A program made the translations under genes and the position numbers. DNA of 37,102 nucleotides from Clostridiales bacterium (lineage in GTDB: Bacteria > Bacillota > Clostridia > Oscillospirales > QAMX01): positions 1-37,102 of the forward strand of contig JAEDMJ010000018.1 of the NCBI GenBank assembly GCA_016303065.1, given 5' to 3'. Each line of letters opens with the position of its first letter. Positions within the stretch are counted from its first letter, which is position 1. Of this stretch, positions 17,253-24,314 are shown piece by piece. The notes below the pieces were generated by a model that ran no database searches, was not told the DNA's origin, and was given only the letters and a program-made list of their open reading frames with translations.

Positions 17253-17374
17253 TAGTTAAAATACTTTTAAAAAAGAAAAAGAAAGGAAAGCTTTCCGAAA
17301 GTTTTGCGAAACGCCGGAGGGACGCGGATACAGGCGAAAAAAAGCGTTCAAAATGCGGAGAAAAAGCGGGGGTA

Positions 17375-17403
17375 TTGAAAATACTGTGAAAAAGTGATAT
17401 AAT
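17375..17403 (+). promoter_or_regulatory. promoter of the NTPase-CYTH gene
   Basis: TTGAAA (17375-17380), a 17-base spacer and TATAAT (17398-17403). It leaves an untranslated leader of nearly 200 bases. Confidence 0.75.
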
Positions 17404-17409
17404 CGTAGG

Positions 17410-17606
17410 GGGAAAAGAGTGCGGGATATTTTCTTCCTTTCGCCGCTTTTAAAGCCGGTTTCGTTGAAATGAGCGGAAAAAACGCGGGCTTTGGCTTCTT
17501 TGCGTATGTGAAAGCCCGGCGTCTTGAAAGCCTTTGAAAATATTCCGGTTTTGCGTTCCGGGCGGTTTGGACCGGCCGGAGAAGACTCCGATGACGGGGG
17601 TGTGAA
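17410..17606 (+). other. long structured leader of the NTPase-CYTH gene
   Basis: No gene is established in this stretch. It holds an 8-bp stem (17485-17492 with 17511-17518), GC-rich CCGG repeats near 17550-17580, and a CGGAG/CTCCG hairpin just before the ribosome binding site. A possible 22-codon reading frame (17469-17537) lacks a good ribosome binding site. I recognise no known riboswitch class. Confidence 0.4.
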
Positions 17607-18725
17607 ATGGAAAGCGTTGAAAAGAAAGATCAAAAGACGATATGCCGCATTGTTATAACGGGAGGACCGTGCGCCGGAAAGTCCACGGCGTTGGAAAGTA
17701 TCAAAAAAGCCTTTTCGGGAAAAGGCTGGACGGTGCTCTTTGTTCCGGAGACGGCCACCGAGCTTATAAACGGCGGCGTCGCTCCGTGGACCTGCGGGAC
17801 TCCGACGGAGTATCAGCGCTGTCAGATGGAGCTTCAGATAAGAAAAGAAGCGGTGTTTCTCCGGGCGGCAAGGTCGATGCCGACCGAAAAGGTGCTGATT
17901 GTCTGCGACAGGGGACTTTTGGACAACCGGGCATATATGTCCGCAGAGAAGTTTGCAGAGATTTTGGCCGAACTCGGCGAGACAGAGGTTTCCCTCCGCG
18001 ATGGATATGACGCGGTGTTTCACCTTATCACTGCCGCGCGCGGAGCGGAGGCATTTTACACCACGGAAAACAACTCCGCCAGAACCGAGAGCGTTGATGA
18101 GGCCATCGCCCTGGACAACCGGGTTATCGAAGCCTGGACGGGGCACCCGCATTTTCGCGTTATCGACAACTCTACGGACTTTGAAGGAAAGCTTCAGCGG
18201 CTTATTTCGGAGATCGCCGCTTTTCTCGGAGAACCGGAACCTGTTGAGCGGGAGCGAAAATTCCTTATCGAATACCCGGACGTGGATTTTTTGGATTCGA
18301 TTCCCAATTGCCAGAGAACCGAGATAATACAGACATATCTTCTCTCCGACGGGGACGAGGAAGTTCGGATCCGACAGAGGGGACTCTCCGGAAGCTATAT
18401 GTTTTATAAAACCCGAAAAAGCCGGAACGGAGGTCTGGCCCGCACGGAGATCGAGACGCGTATCTCTGCGGAGGAGTACCTCGGTCTGCTGCTGGACGCG
18501 GATCCCGCGCGCCGTCCGGTTAGAAAAACGCGGTTCTGCCTCACATATGAAAATCAGTATTTTGAAATCGACGTCTATCCCTTCTGGAAGGACCGGGCGG
18601 TTTTGGAGATCGAACTGAAAAACGAAACGGATGAGATCGTGTTTCCCGACTTTATCCGCGTCATCAGAGAGGTGACGGAAGAGCCGGAGTACCGCAACTC
18701 TTCGATTGCGGCAAAACTCGAATGA
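17607..18725 (+). CDS. P-loop NTPase (AAA_28/NadR-like)-CYTH fusion protein
   Basis: 372 residues in two domains. Residues ~11-208 form a P-loop NTPase with Walker A GGPCAGKST (19-27), a Walker B-like VLIVCDRG (about 96-103) and kinase-like lid features, as in NadR/AAA_28 proteins. Residues ~211-372 form a CYTH triphosphate tunnel domain with the signature ERERK (E214, E216, K218), then alternating charged strands (VRIRQRG, ARTEIETR, VLEIELKN). The same architecture occurs in Drosophila Ttd14. CYTH domains bind or hydrolyse triphosphates, but the native substrate of this fusion is not known. ATG 17607 follows GGGGG. A hairpin terminator follows the stop, so the gene is transcribed alone. Confidence 0.85.
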   Translation: MESVEKKDQKTICRIVITGGPCAGKSTALESIKKAFSGKGWTVLFVPETATELINGGVAPWTCGTPTEYQRCQMELQIRKEAVFLRAARSMPTEKVLIVCDRGLLDNRAYMSAEKFAEILAELGETEVSLRDGYDAVFHLITAARGAEAFYTTENNSARTESVDEAIALDNRVIEAWTGHPHFRVIDNSTDFEGKLQRLISEIAAFLGEPEPVERERKFLIEYPDVDFLDSIPNCQRTEIIQTYLLSDGDEEVRIRQRGLSGSYMFYKTRKSRNGGLARTEIETRISAEEYLGLLLDADPARRPVRKTRFCLTYENQYFEIDVYPFWKDRAVLEIELKNETDEIVFPDFIRVIREVTEEPEYRNSSIAAKLE

Positions 18726-18769
18726 AAAAACGCATTGCGCCGGAACAAAACGGAGCAATGCGTTTTTTT
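18725..18769. terminator. bidirectional terminator after the NTPase-CYTH gene
   Basis: Stem 18731-18738 with 18755-18762 (CGCATTGC/GCAATGCG), flanked by an A-run on the left and TTTTTTT on the right, so it can work in both directions for the two convergent genes. Confidence 0.85.
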
Positions 18770-18776
18770 GTGCCGT

Positions 18777-19370
18777 TTACGGGAGCTCTGCGGGGTTGTT
18801 TGAGGCCGGGATACAGCTTCGGCCTTTGCAGACATAAAACGTGGTCAGACCGTTTTTAAGGGGAAAATCCGTGGTGGGACCCTCCAGAACCACGGCGCAG
18901 ACATACTCGGAAATTTCAAAAGGGAGTTCGGACGCGGTGAAATTTTTTCCGGGGACGACGGTGACGCGGGGCGGGGGAAACTCGTGTTCGCAGAGCGCCG
19001 GAAGAAACATTGCGTGCCCGGAGGGGGAAGCGGCGGCCGCGGCGGAGAGATATTCGCCTTTTCGTGATGCACGGTAAAGGGAACACATTGCGGCGGTCAT
19101 AAGACCGTTCCAAAAAGCCGGAATTTTGTCGTCGGTGCGGAGGGAAAAGCGCTTTTGACGGTACCTGTAAAGCCGTGAGATCAGCCCGTCGGGAAGCTCC
19201 GGACTGCCGCTTTTGAGAAGGTTCGGGAGAGAGCCCTTTCCGGAATTGCCCCGTTCGGTGACGTCGCAAAGGCGGCAGAATTCCCGTCCGTGGCCTTTTC
19301 CGAGGACGTTCTCAACCTCCGTCGGTGTGAAAAGATAGGGGCTTGATTCGTTTTTGAGCCGGTTTGACAA
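18777..19370 (-). pseudogene. decayed YyaL/SPATA20 (thioredoxin-DUF255) gene with internal deletions
   Basis: The 197-residue frame strings together pieces of a protein family usually near 600-700 residues. It begins NRLKNESSPYL, the normal YyaL start. It then jumps to FTPTEVENVLGKGHGREFC (normally about 300 residues later), continues with DDKIPAFWNGLMTAA (the conserved DDK..xWNGLM block), and ends with YVCKGRSC, like the YVC..xC tail. The whole thioredoxin-like region with its CHWC motif and most of the alpha/alpha toroid are missing. The deletions kept the frame open, so a short protein could still be made. TTG 19370 has GAGGTGG upstream. It is convergent with the NTPase-CYTH gene. Confidence 0.75.
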
Positions 19371-19440
19371 AGCGCGCCACCTCGCAGCAGATTTTTTGCG
19401 GGACGTTTTTTTGGTATCTGCGCCGGAAACGAAAATGATA

Positions 19441-19486
19441 ATAAAAAACGCACGCCTTTTTCCGCGGGAAAAGACGTGCGTTTTGC
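19441..19486 (-). terminator. terminator of the polysaccharide operon
   Basis: A long stem (AAAACGCACG at about 19445-19454 with CGTGCGTTTT at about 19475-19484, plus inner CTTTT/AAAAG pairing) lies just after the LCP stop. It is followed on the minus strand by TTTTTTATT. Confidence 0.85.
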
Positions 19487-19496
19487 TGCAGCTTTG

Positions 19497-20561
19497 TTAT
19501 GCCAGGGGAAGGTATTCGGTTTTCAAAAGCTCTCTTATCCGGTCAAGGTCCGGCAAAAGCACCGACATTCCGCGGATGCTTGCAAAGGTATAGCATTCGT
19601 AAGTCGGGACCATATATGTGGAAAGCTCCAGAGAGCCTGCCATCGGGGCAAGCGTCACCGCAAGGCTGACAAGTTCCGAGTTGTCCATGTCCGTTGTCAG
19701 AAGGGGCAGCGCCGCATCGAGGAAGGCGAGCATCGTCTGAAGATCGGAGGTGCGGAATTTGTTGAATACGGATTCAAGAATGAGCCGCTGTCGGCCGGTG
19801 CGGTTGAAATCGTTGTCCAGCGAACGTATCCGGGCGTAGTTCAAAGCCTGGGTTCCGTTGAGATGGTTCATTCCGGCGACGGCTCCGCCGCCGACGATTC
19901 CGGCTTCGGCTGCGGAAAGCTCAACGTCGACTCCGCCGAGAAGGTCGATTATATCGGTGAACCCTTCAAAGTCGACCTCGAGGCCTCCGTCAATGGTGAC
20001 GCCGAAGTTGACGTACATCGTTTCGTAAAGAAGGGGGAAGCCGCCGAACGCATAGGCCACGTTGAGCCGGTTGTCGGAATACCCTCCAGGTATCTGAACG
20101 TAGAGGTCGCGGAGGAAGGAGATAAGTGAAACCTCTTTCGTGTCCGGATTGATGCTGCAGAGTATCATGACGTCGGAGCGGGTGCGGCCTTCTCCCGGAC
20201 GGCGGTCCTGTCCGACAAGCATGATGTTGATTAGGTCGTCGTCGGCAAGGGCGACGCCCGTTGCCCATTCGATCGAATCCGGGTCAAGGGTTGTGTCGGC
20301 GGGGACGGGCGCAGAGGTCTGGTTTGCCGGGTCGTTCGGAAGGCCCGACGTTTCATCCAAAAGCGGAATGTCGGTTTCAAAATCTTCGTGCTCCGGAGAA
20401 ATCGTAGGAACATCGCCGCCGCTTCGTTTTATCTTTCCCAGATAGTGGGAAAAGACGGCAATGACGCACAGGGTTAAGAGCAGAAGAAAGAGGATGATGC
20501 CGGAAATAACGGCAATGGTCTTTTTCTGGCTTTTTGAGAGTTTTTTCAGCTTGTTTGACAT
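19497..20561 (-). CDS. LytR-CpsA-Psr (LCP) family wall-polymer ligase
   Basis: The 354-residue protein has a short basic cytoplasmic N-terminus, one membrane helix (about residues 16-38), a Ser/Pro/Asp-rich spacer and an extracellular LCP domain. LCP landmarks include GRTRSDVMIL, SFLRDLYVQIPGG, LNVAYAFGG and the GGVDVEL strand, with the conserved Arg and Asp residues that bind the polyprenyl pyrophosphate headgroup. LCP enzymes move teichoic acid or capsule chains from undecaprenyl carriers to peptidoglycan. ATG 20561 has GGAG five bases upstream; the longer frame to 20744 overlaps the upstream gene. It is the last gene of the polysaccharide operon, so the product made here is probably wall-anchored. 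Confidence 0.92.
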   Translation of the reverse strand: MSNKLKKLSKSQKKTIAVISGIILFLLLLTLCVIAVFSHYLGKIKRSGGDVPTISPEHEDFETDIPLLDETSGLPNDPANQTSAPVPADTTLDPDSIEWATGVALADDDLINIMLVGQDRRPGEGRTRSDVMILCSINPDTKEVSLISFLRDLYVQIPGGYSDNRLNVAYAFGGFPLLYETMYVNFGVTIDGGLEVDFEGFTDIIDLLGGVDVELSAAEAGIVGGGAVAGMNHLNGTQALNYARIRSLDNDFNRTGRQRLILESVFNKFRTSDLQTMLAFLDAALPLLTTDMDNSELVSLAVTLAPMAGSLELSTYMVPTYECYTFASIRGMSVLLPDLDRIRELLKTEYLPLA

Positions 20562-20572
20562 ATTTTCTCCAT

Positions 20573-21073
20573 TTATAATTCGGCGGAAGAATTTTTTCGT
20601 TTTGCGGGAGAGCTTTTGCGGCGTATATAGGATGCGGTGCGGAAAAGAAAGCCTCTGAAGGGGCGGGTCGGATACCAGAGCGCGTCCCTTATGCGGACGG
20701 GAAAAGAGTCTGCGGAGAAGCGTCTTCCGCGCCATGTAAGCCACTTGACGGCGGCGATTGCCTGGGTGCTGTCGATGACCTCACAGCTTTTTTGCGCGTC
20801 TCCGTTCATCAGAAGCCGCTGCCCGCAGAGGCGCTTCCGGATCCGGTGAAGCACGAGCTTTCCGCCGCCGCTTCGGAACAGGAGTATTTTCCCGCGGCGG
20901 AAACTCGATTCATCGCATTGACAGAGCCACACCGTGTCCCGTCCGCTGCGGAGAAAGGGAAGCATGCTCGAGCCGGTGACGGTGAGGGGCACGCAGCCGC
21001 CTGCGCGGAGCACATCGGAAAGCCGGCTTGAAAAATCGCCGCTTTCGAGGCGGAGTGTTTTGAAATCGCTCAT
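20573..21073 (-). CDS. S24/S26-family peptidase (signal peptidase-like)
   Basis: 166 residues with the signal peptidase/LexA-type core. TVTGSSMLPFLRSGRD has the likely Ser36 nucleophile in GSSM, then a GKILLF strand. KLVLHRI has His76 where Lys would be in bacterial type I signal peptidases, suggesting a Ser-His dyad as in SipW/ER-type enzymes. It has no clear N-terminal membrane anchor; the C-terminus is very basic. Its ATG overlaps the ABC gene stop (ATGA), so the two are translated together. Similar S24/S26 proteins sit beside ABC exporters and PqqD-like proteins in other Clostridia (from memory), with unproven roles. A leader-cleaving job for an exported peptide is inferred. Confidence 0.8.
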   Translation of the reverse strand: MSDFKTLRLESGDFSSRLSDVLRAGGCVPLTVTGSSMLPFLRSGRDTVWLCQCDESSFRRGKILLFRSGGGKLVLHRIRKRLCGQRLLMNGDAQKSCEVIDSTQAIAAVKWLTWRGRRFSADSFPVRIRDALWYPTRPFRGFLFRTASYIRRKSSPAKRKNSSAEL

Positions 21074-22806
21074 TTTCCGGCCTCCGCAGGCGTGATAAGC
21101 TCAAGCCCTCCGTCGCTTCCGATTCGGTAGACCTTTGTGCAGTATTTGAGAACTCCGGGGCGGTGGGTCGTAAGAATGCAGATCTGTCCGGACCCGGTGT
21201 CGATAAGCCCGCGGAGGAGCCTGTCTTCGGTGTCCGCGTCAAGCGCAGAGGTCGCCTCGTCCATCAAAAGCACGGGCGCCCGGCGCAGAAGCGCTCTTGC
21301 CGCGGCAATACGCTGTGCCTGGCCTTCGGAAAGGCTTGCGCCGCGCTCTCCGACTTCGGAGTCGGCTCCGCGGGGAAGGGCGGAAACAAAGTCCAAAGCG
21401 TCCGCGCGTTTCAGTGCGGCGGAAAGTTCTTCGTCCGACGCCCCCGGTGCGGCGAGCCGGAGGTTTTCTGCGATTGAGCCGGAAAAAATACTGTTTCCCT
21501 GGGGGACGTAGGCGCAGAATTTCCTTGTGGCGCGGGAGGCGGGATAGGCGCGTCCGCCGGAGAGCAGGAAACAGAGGTTTCCGGAGTCCGGTTTCAAAAG
21601 CCCGAGAAGAAGTCTGAGCATGGTCGTCTTTCCGAGACCGGACGGGCCTACGACGGCAATGACGTCTCCGGGGTCGGCGGAGAAATCTGCGTCTTTCAGC
21701 ACGGGCGAATCGGAACCGGGATAGGTGAAAGTGAGCTTTTCTGCCCGGATGGAAAGCCCCGTTTCGCGGGCCAAAGAGACGGTTTCGCCGGAAATGTCTT
21801 CGCCGCCGTCGGGCTCGGGGGGAAGCTCCGAAAGCTCTTTTAAGCGGCCGGCAGAGGTTGCGACCGACACTGCGGTCGGCGCCATGGAGGCAAGCGCCGA
21901 AAACGATGCCGTCAGGCTGGACGAGAGCTGGATAAACAGCGTCATCGTGCCGAAGGTTATGGCGCCCTGCCAAAGCCGCCACACGCCCCAGCCGTAGCAG
22001 GAAAGCGAGACCAAAAGTCCCACAAGGGAGAGGCACATGGTCATCAGGATCTGGAAACGGTCATAGTTCAGCCGGACTTCGCGGTAGGACGCGAGAAGGC
22101 TTCGGAAATTCCGGACATACCGGGAAGTGAGGTCGAATGCCTTTATTGTCTGGAGGTTCTGAAGCGATTCTTCTCCGGCGGAAATGATTCTTCCGTTCAT
22201 GTCGCGGCTTTCCTGATTGAAGCGGCGGATTTTTTTCACCATGAAGCGCGAGGAAAAAAAGACGACCGGAGCGCCCAGCAGCGCCAGCAGAGCCATTGTG
22301 GGGTCGTTGTACAAAACAATCGCCAGCGCGCCGAAAAATTGGGCGCTGCGCGCGGCGAGCCCGGGGATGAATCCGACAATGCCGCTGGAAACGGAGGCGA
22401 CGTCGCCCTCAAGTCGGTTTATAAGCTCTCCCGAATGGTAGGAGGAGATTTTGTTCCAGTCTGCGCAGACGGCGTGTTCATAAAAATCGCCGCGGAGCTC
22501 GGAAGAAACTCTGGTGCCGATCTTTGCGGAGATCCGGGAGGTGAGCGCCTGGAAAAGTATTTCGGAGAGGGTAAGCCCGATGACCAGCGACGCCGCCAGA
22601 GCCAGCGCTCCGCCGTCGCGCCCCACGACCGCGTCGATGAGACGCTTTGAGGCGATGCTCGAACCGAGACCCATGACGGCGCCGGCGAGCCCCGACAGGG
22701 TGTTGAAGACAAGCCCCCAGCGGTACTTCCGGATATAGCGGAAGAGCCATTTCCATTCGCGCCAGACTTCGGAGAGAAGCTGAGAAAATTTCTTTTCGCC
22801 CTTCAT
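21070..22806 (-). CDS. ABC exporter, permease-ATPase fusion, inside the polysaccharide operon
   Basis: The 578-residue protein has about six membrane helices (residues ~30-320) and an ATPase domain. Motifs are Walker A GPSGLGKTT, signature LSEGQ (Glu for Gly), Walker B VLLMDEATSALD with the catalytic Glu, and an H-loop in TTHRPG. It is a half-transporter without an N-terminal C39 protease domain. ATGA overlaps join it to the BY-kinase gene upstream and the S24/S26 peptidase gene downstream. The cargo could be a peptide, a lipid-linked oligosaccharide or a small molecule. The adjacent peptidase favours a peptide, but this is inference. Confidence 0.88.
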   Translation of the reverse strand: MKGEKKFSQLLSEVWREWKWLFRYIRKYRWGLVFNTLSGLAGAVMGLGSSIASKRLIDAVVGRDGGALALAASLVIGLTLSEILFQALTSRISAKIGTRVSSELRGDFYEHAVCADWNKISSYHSGELINRLEGDVASVSSGIVGFIPGLAARSAQFFGALAIVLYNDPTMALLALLGAPVVFFSSRFMVKKIRRFNQESRDMNGRIISAGEESLQNLQTIKAFDLTSRYVRNFRSLLASYREVRLNYDRFQILMTMCLSLVGLLVSLSCYGWGVWRLWQGAITFGTMTLFIQLSSSLTASFSALASMAPTAVSVATSAGRLKELSELPPEPDGGEDISGETVSLARETGLSIRAEKLTFTYPGSDSPVLKDADFSADPGDVIAVVGPSGLGKTTMLRLLLGLLKPDSGNLCFLLSGGRAYPASRATRKFCAYVPQGNSIFSGSIAENLRLAAPGASDEELSAALKRADALDFVSALPRGADSEVGERGASLSEGQAQRIAAARALLRRAPVLLMDEATSALDADTEDRLLRGLIDTGSGQICILTTHRPGVLKYCTKVYRIGSDGGLELITPAEAGK

Positions 22807-24266
22807 TTTGCTACCCGGCGGCTGTCGGAACCGTAGCCGTATTTTTCTTTCCCGTAGCCGTAGTGCCCGTAGCCGTAGTTATAACCGTAACCGGAGACTC
22901 CGGAGGACGCTCCGTTCAGAACACAGCCGATAATGTTTGCGTTGGCGCTCTGGAGCAAGTCCAGAGCATACTGAATGCGGGAAATCCGGACGGTGTCCTG
23001 GCGGATGGCAAGGATCGCGGCGTCCGCCGACTCGGCAATGACCGCCGGATCGGATATAAGCGCGCAGGGGGGCGTGTCGACGAGGATGAAATCGTATTCC
23101 TCGCGGAGATCCCTGAAAAGCCCGTCCCAGAAGTCCGCCTGCATCATTTTCCAGAATTTTGACGAAGAGATATTGAAGGTGAGAAGCGAAAGCCCGAGCG
23201 AGTCGACTCTCCTCACGGAAACGGAGGGGCGTTCTTTTTCGGAGGGGCCGGTTTTTTCTCCGCCGATGAGTTCGGAAATGCTGGGATTGCGGAGGTCGGC
23301 GTCCACAAGCAGCACGTTTTTTCCGGAGGAGGCAATTGCCGCGGCAAGGTTCACCGTCAGCGTCGTTTTGCCCTCTCCGGGGGCGGCGCTTGTCACAAGA
23401 AGGACCTTTTTTCCGTCGCCCATGAGGTTGAGAACGGAAATGCGAAGGTCGCGCAGGGCTTCGAGAAAGCCGTTGCCGATCATCGGGTTGGTCAGAAGAA
23501 CGGAGCGGTCGATCTCCATGCGGTGCTTTTTGAAGGTCACGCCGGGGAGAACGCCGAGGCAGTGCTGGTTGAGCTTTTCGCGGATATCGCGTTTTGTCCG
23601 CACCGTTTTTCGAAGCAGCGCATAGAGCACGATCAGTGCAAATCCCGCGCAAAGTCCGGCTGCCGCGCCCTTTGCAGTGCTGCGACGCCATGCCAGCCTG
23701 TTTTCGGGCACCGTGGGAACGGACGGCTCGGATAGTATCGTGAGTTCTGTGTTGCCGATGACATATTCCGCCACATAGGGGTAGTTTTCCATGGCGGATA
23801 TGAGAACGTCGTAGGTGAGCTGGGGATCGCTTCCGGTGGCGGTCATGGTGAAAAGGTTCGTTCCGGAAACGGTGGAGGCGGTGAGCGCTGCCGGCATATA
23901 CTGCAGCTCGAGATCCGTCATTATGATGTCCTGAAGAATATTGCTCTGGAGGATATAGGGGAAGGTTGCGGAAAGCTGGGACGCGGTCGAGCGGTTGTAA
24001 TAGAAGGAATAGGAAGTGATGCCGCTGGAGTCCACGCCGTTTTCGGCCGTCTGCACCGTGAATGTTACGGAGGCGCTGTATTTCGGGGTGAACCGGATAT
24101 AGCTTTTATAAAACATTATTCCCGTTCCGAGCAGAACAAATATCAGACAGAGCCACCAAAAACGCAGAAATCCCCGCCAAAGGTCGCTGGGATAGATTTC
24201 CAGCCGCGGCGGCGCTTCCCTGCCGGTGCGGTTTTCGGTTGTGGAGTTGTTTGTGTTCATAAGCAT
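22803..24266 (-). CDS. Wzz-BY-kinase fusion with YGYG-repeat tail
   Basis: 487 residues. A polysaccharide co-polymerase (Wzz-like) part has membrane helices near 36-54 and 200-218 flanking an external domain. A cytoplasmic BY-type tyrosine kinase follows, with Walker A APGEGKTT (295-302), Walker A' NVLLVDADLRNP and Walker B FILVDTPP. The C-terminal tail has about ten Tyr residues in YGYG units, the usual autophosphorylation cluster. These proteins set chain length and control export of capsule or exopolysaccharide, with CpsB as the opposing phosphatase. Having both halves in one chain is the proteobacterial Wzc style, less common in Bacillota, which often split them. The start is ATG 24266 or ATG 24260; AGGA precedes both. 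Confidence 0.9.
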   Translation of the reverse strand: MLMNTNNSTTENRTGREAPPRLEIYPSDLWRGFLRFWWLCLIFVLLGTGIMFYKSYIRFTPKYSASVTFTVQTAENGVDSSGITSYSFYYNRSTASQLSATFPYILQSNILQDIIMTDLELQYMPAALTASTVSGTNLFTMTATGSDPQLTYDVLISAMENYPYVAEYVIGNTELTILSEPSVPTVPENRLAWRRSTAKGAAAGLCAGFALIVLYALLRKTVRTKRDIREKLNQHCLGVLPGVTFKKHRMEIDRSVLLTNPMIGNGFLEALRDLRISVLNLMGDGKKVLLVTSAAPGEGKTTLTVNLAAAIASSGKNVLLVDADLRNPSISELIGGEKTGPSEKERPSVSVRRVDSLGLSLLTFNISSSKFWKMMQADFWDGLFRDLREEYDFILVDTPPCALISDPAVIAESADAAILAIRQDTVRISRIQYALDLLQSANANIIGCVLNGASSGVSGYGYNYGYGHYGYGKEKYGYGSDSRRVAK

Positions 24267-24314
24267 GACTTCCTGAAAAACCGGATCTTTTTTGCGCGGG
24301 GCCCAAAAAGCGGA

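Noticed and set aside
15937..17259. A 440-codon + strand frame
   Set aside because: It is antisense to the GH42 beta-galactosidase, has no motifs, and overlaps that gene's start and promoter.
17256..18758. A 500-codon open frame on the minus strand
   Set aside because: It is antisense to the clear NTPase-CYTH gene, crosses that gene's promoter and leader, and shows no family motifs. GC-rich codon use keeps the opposite strand open.
22803..22920. Repetitive CCGTAG units resembling a tandem DNA repeat
   Set aside because: They are codons of the YGYG tyrosine tail of the BY-kinase, explained by protein function rather than by a separate repeat element.
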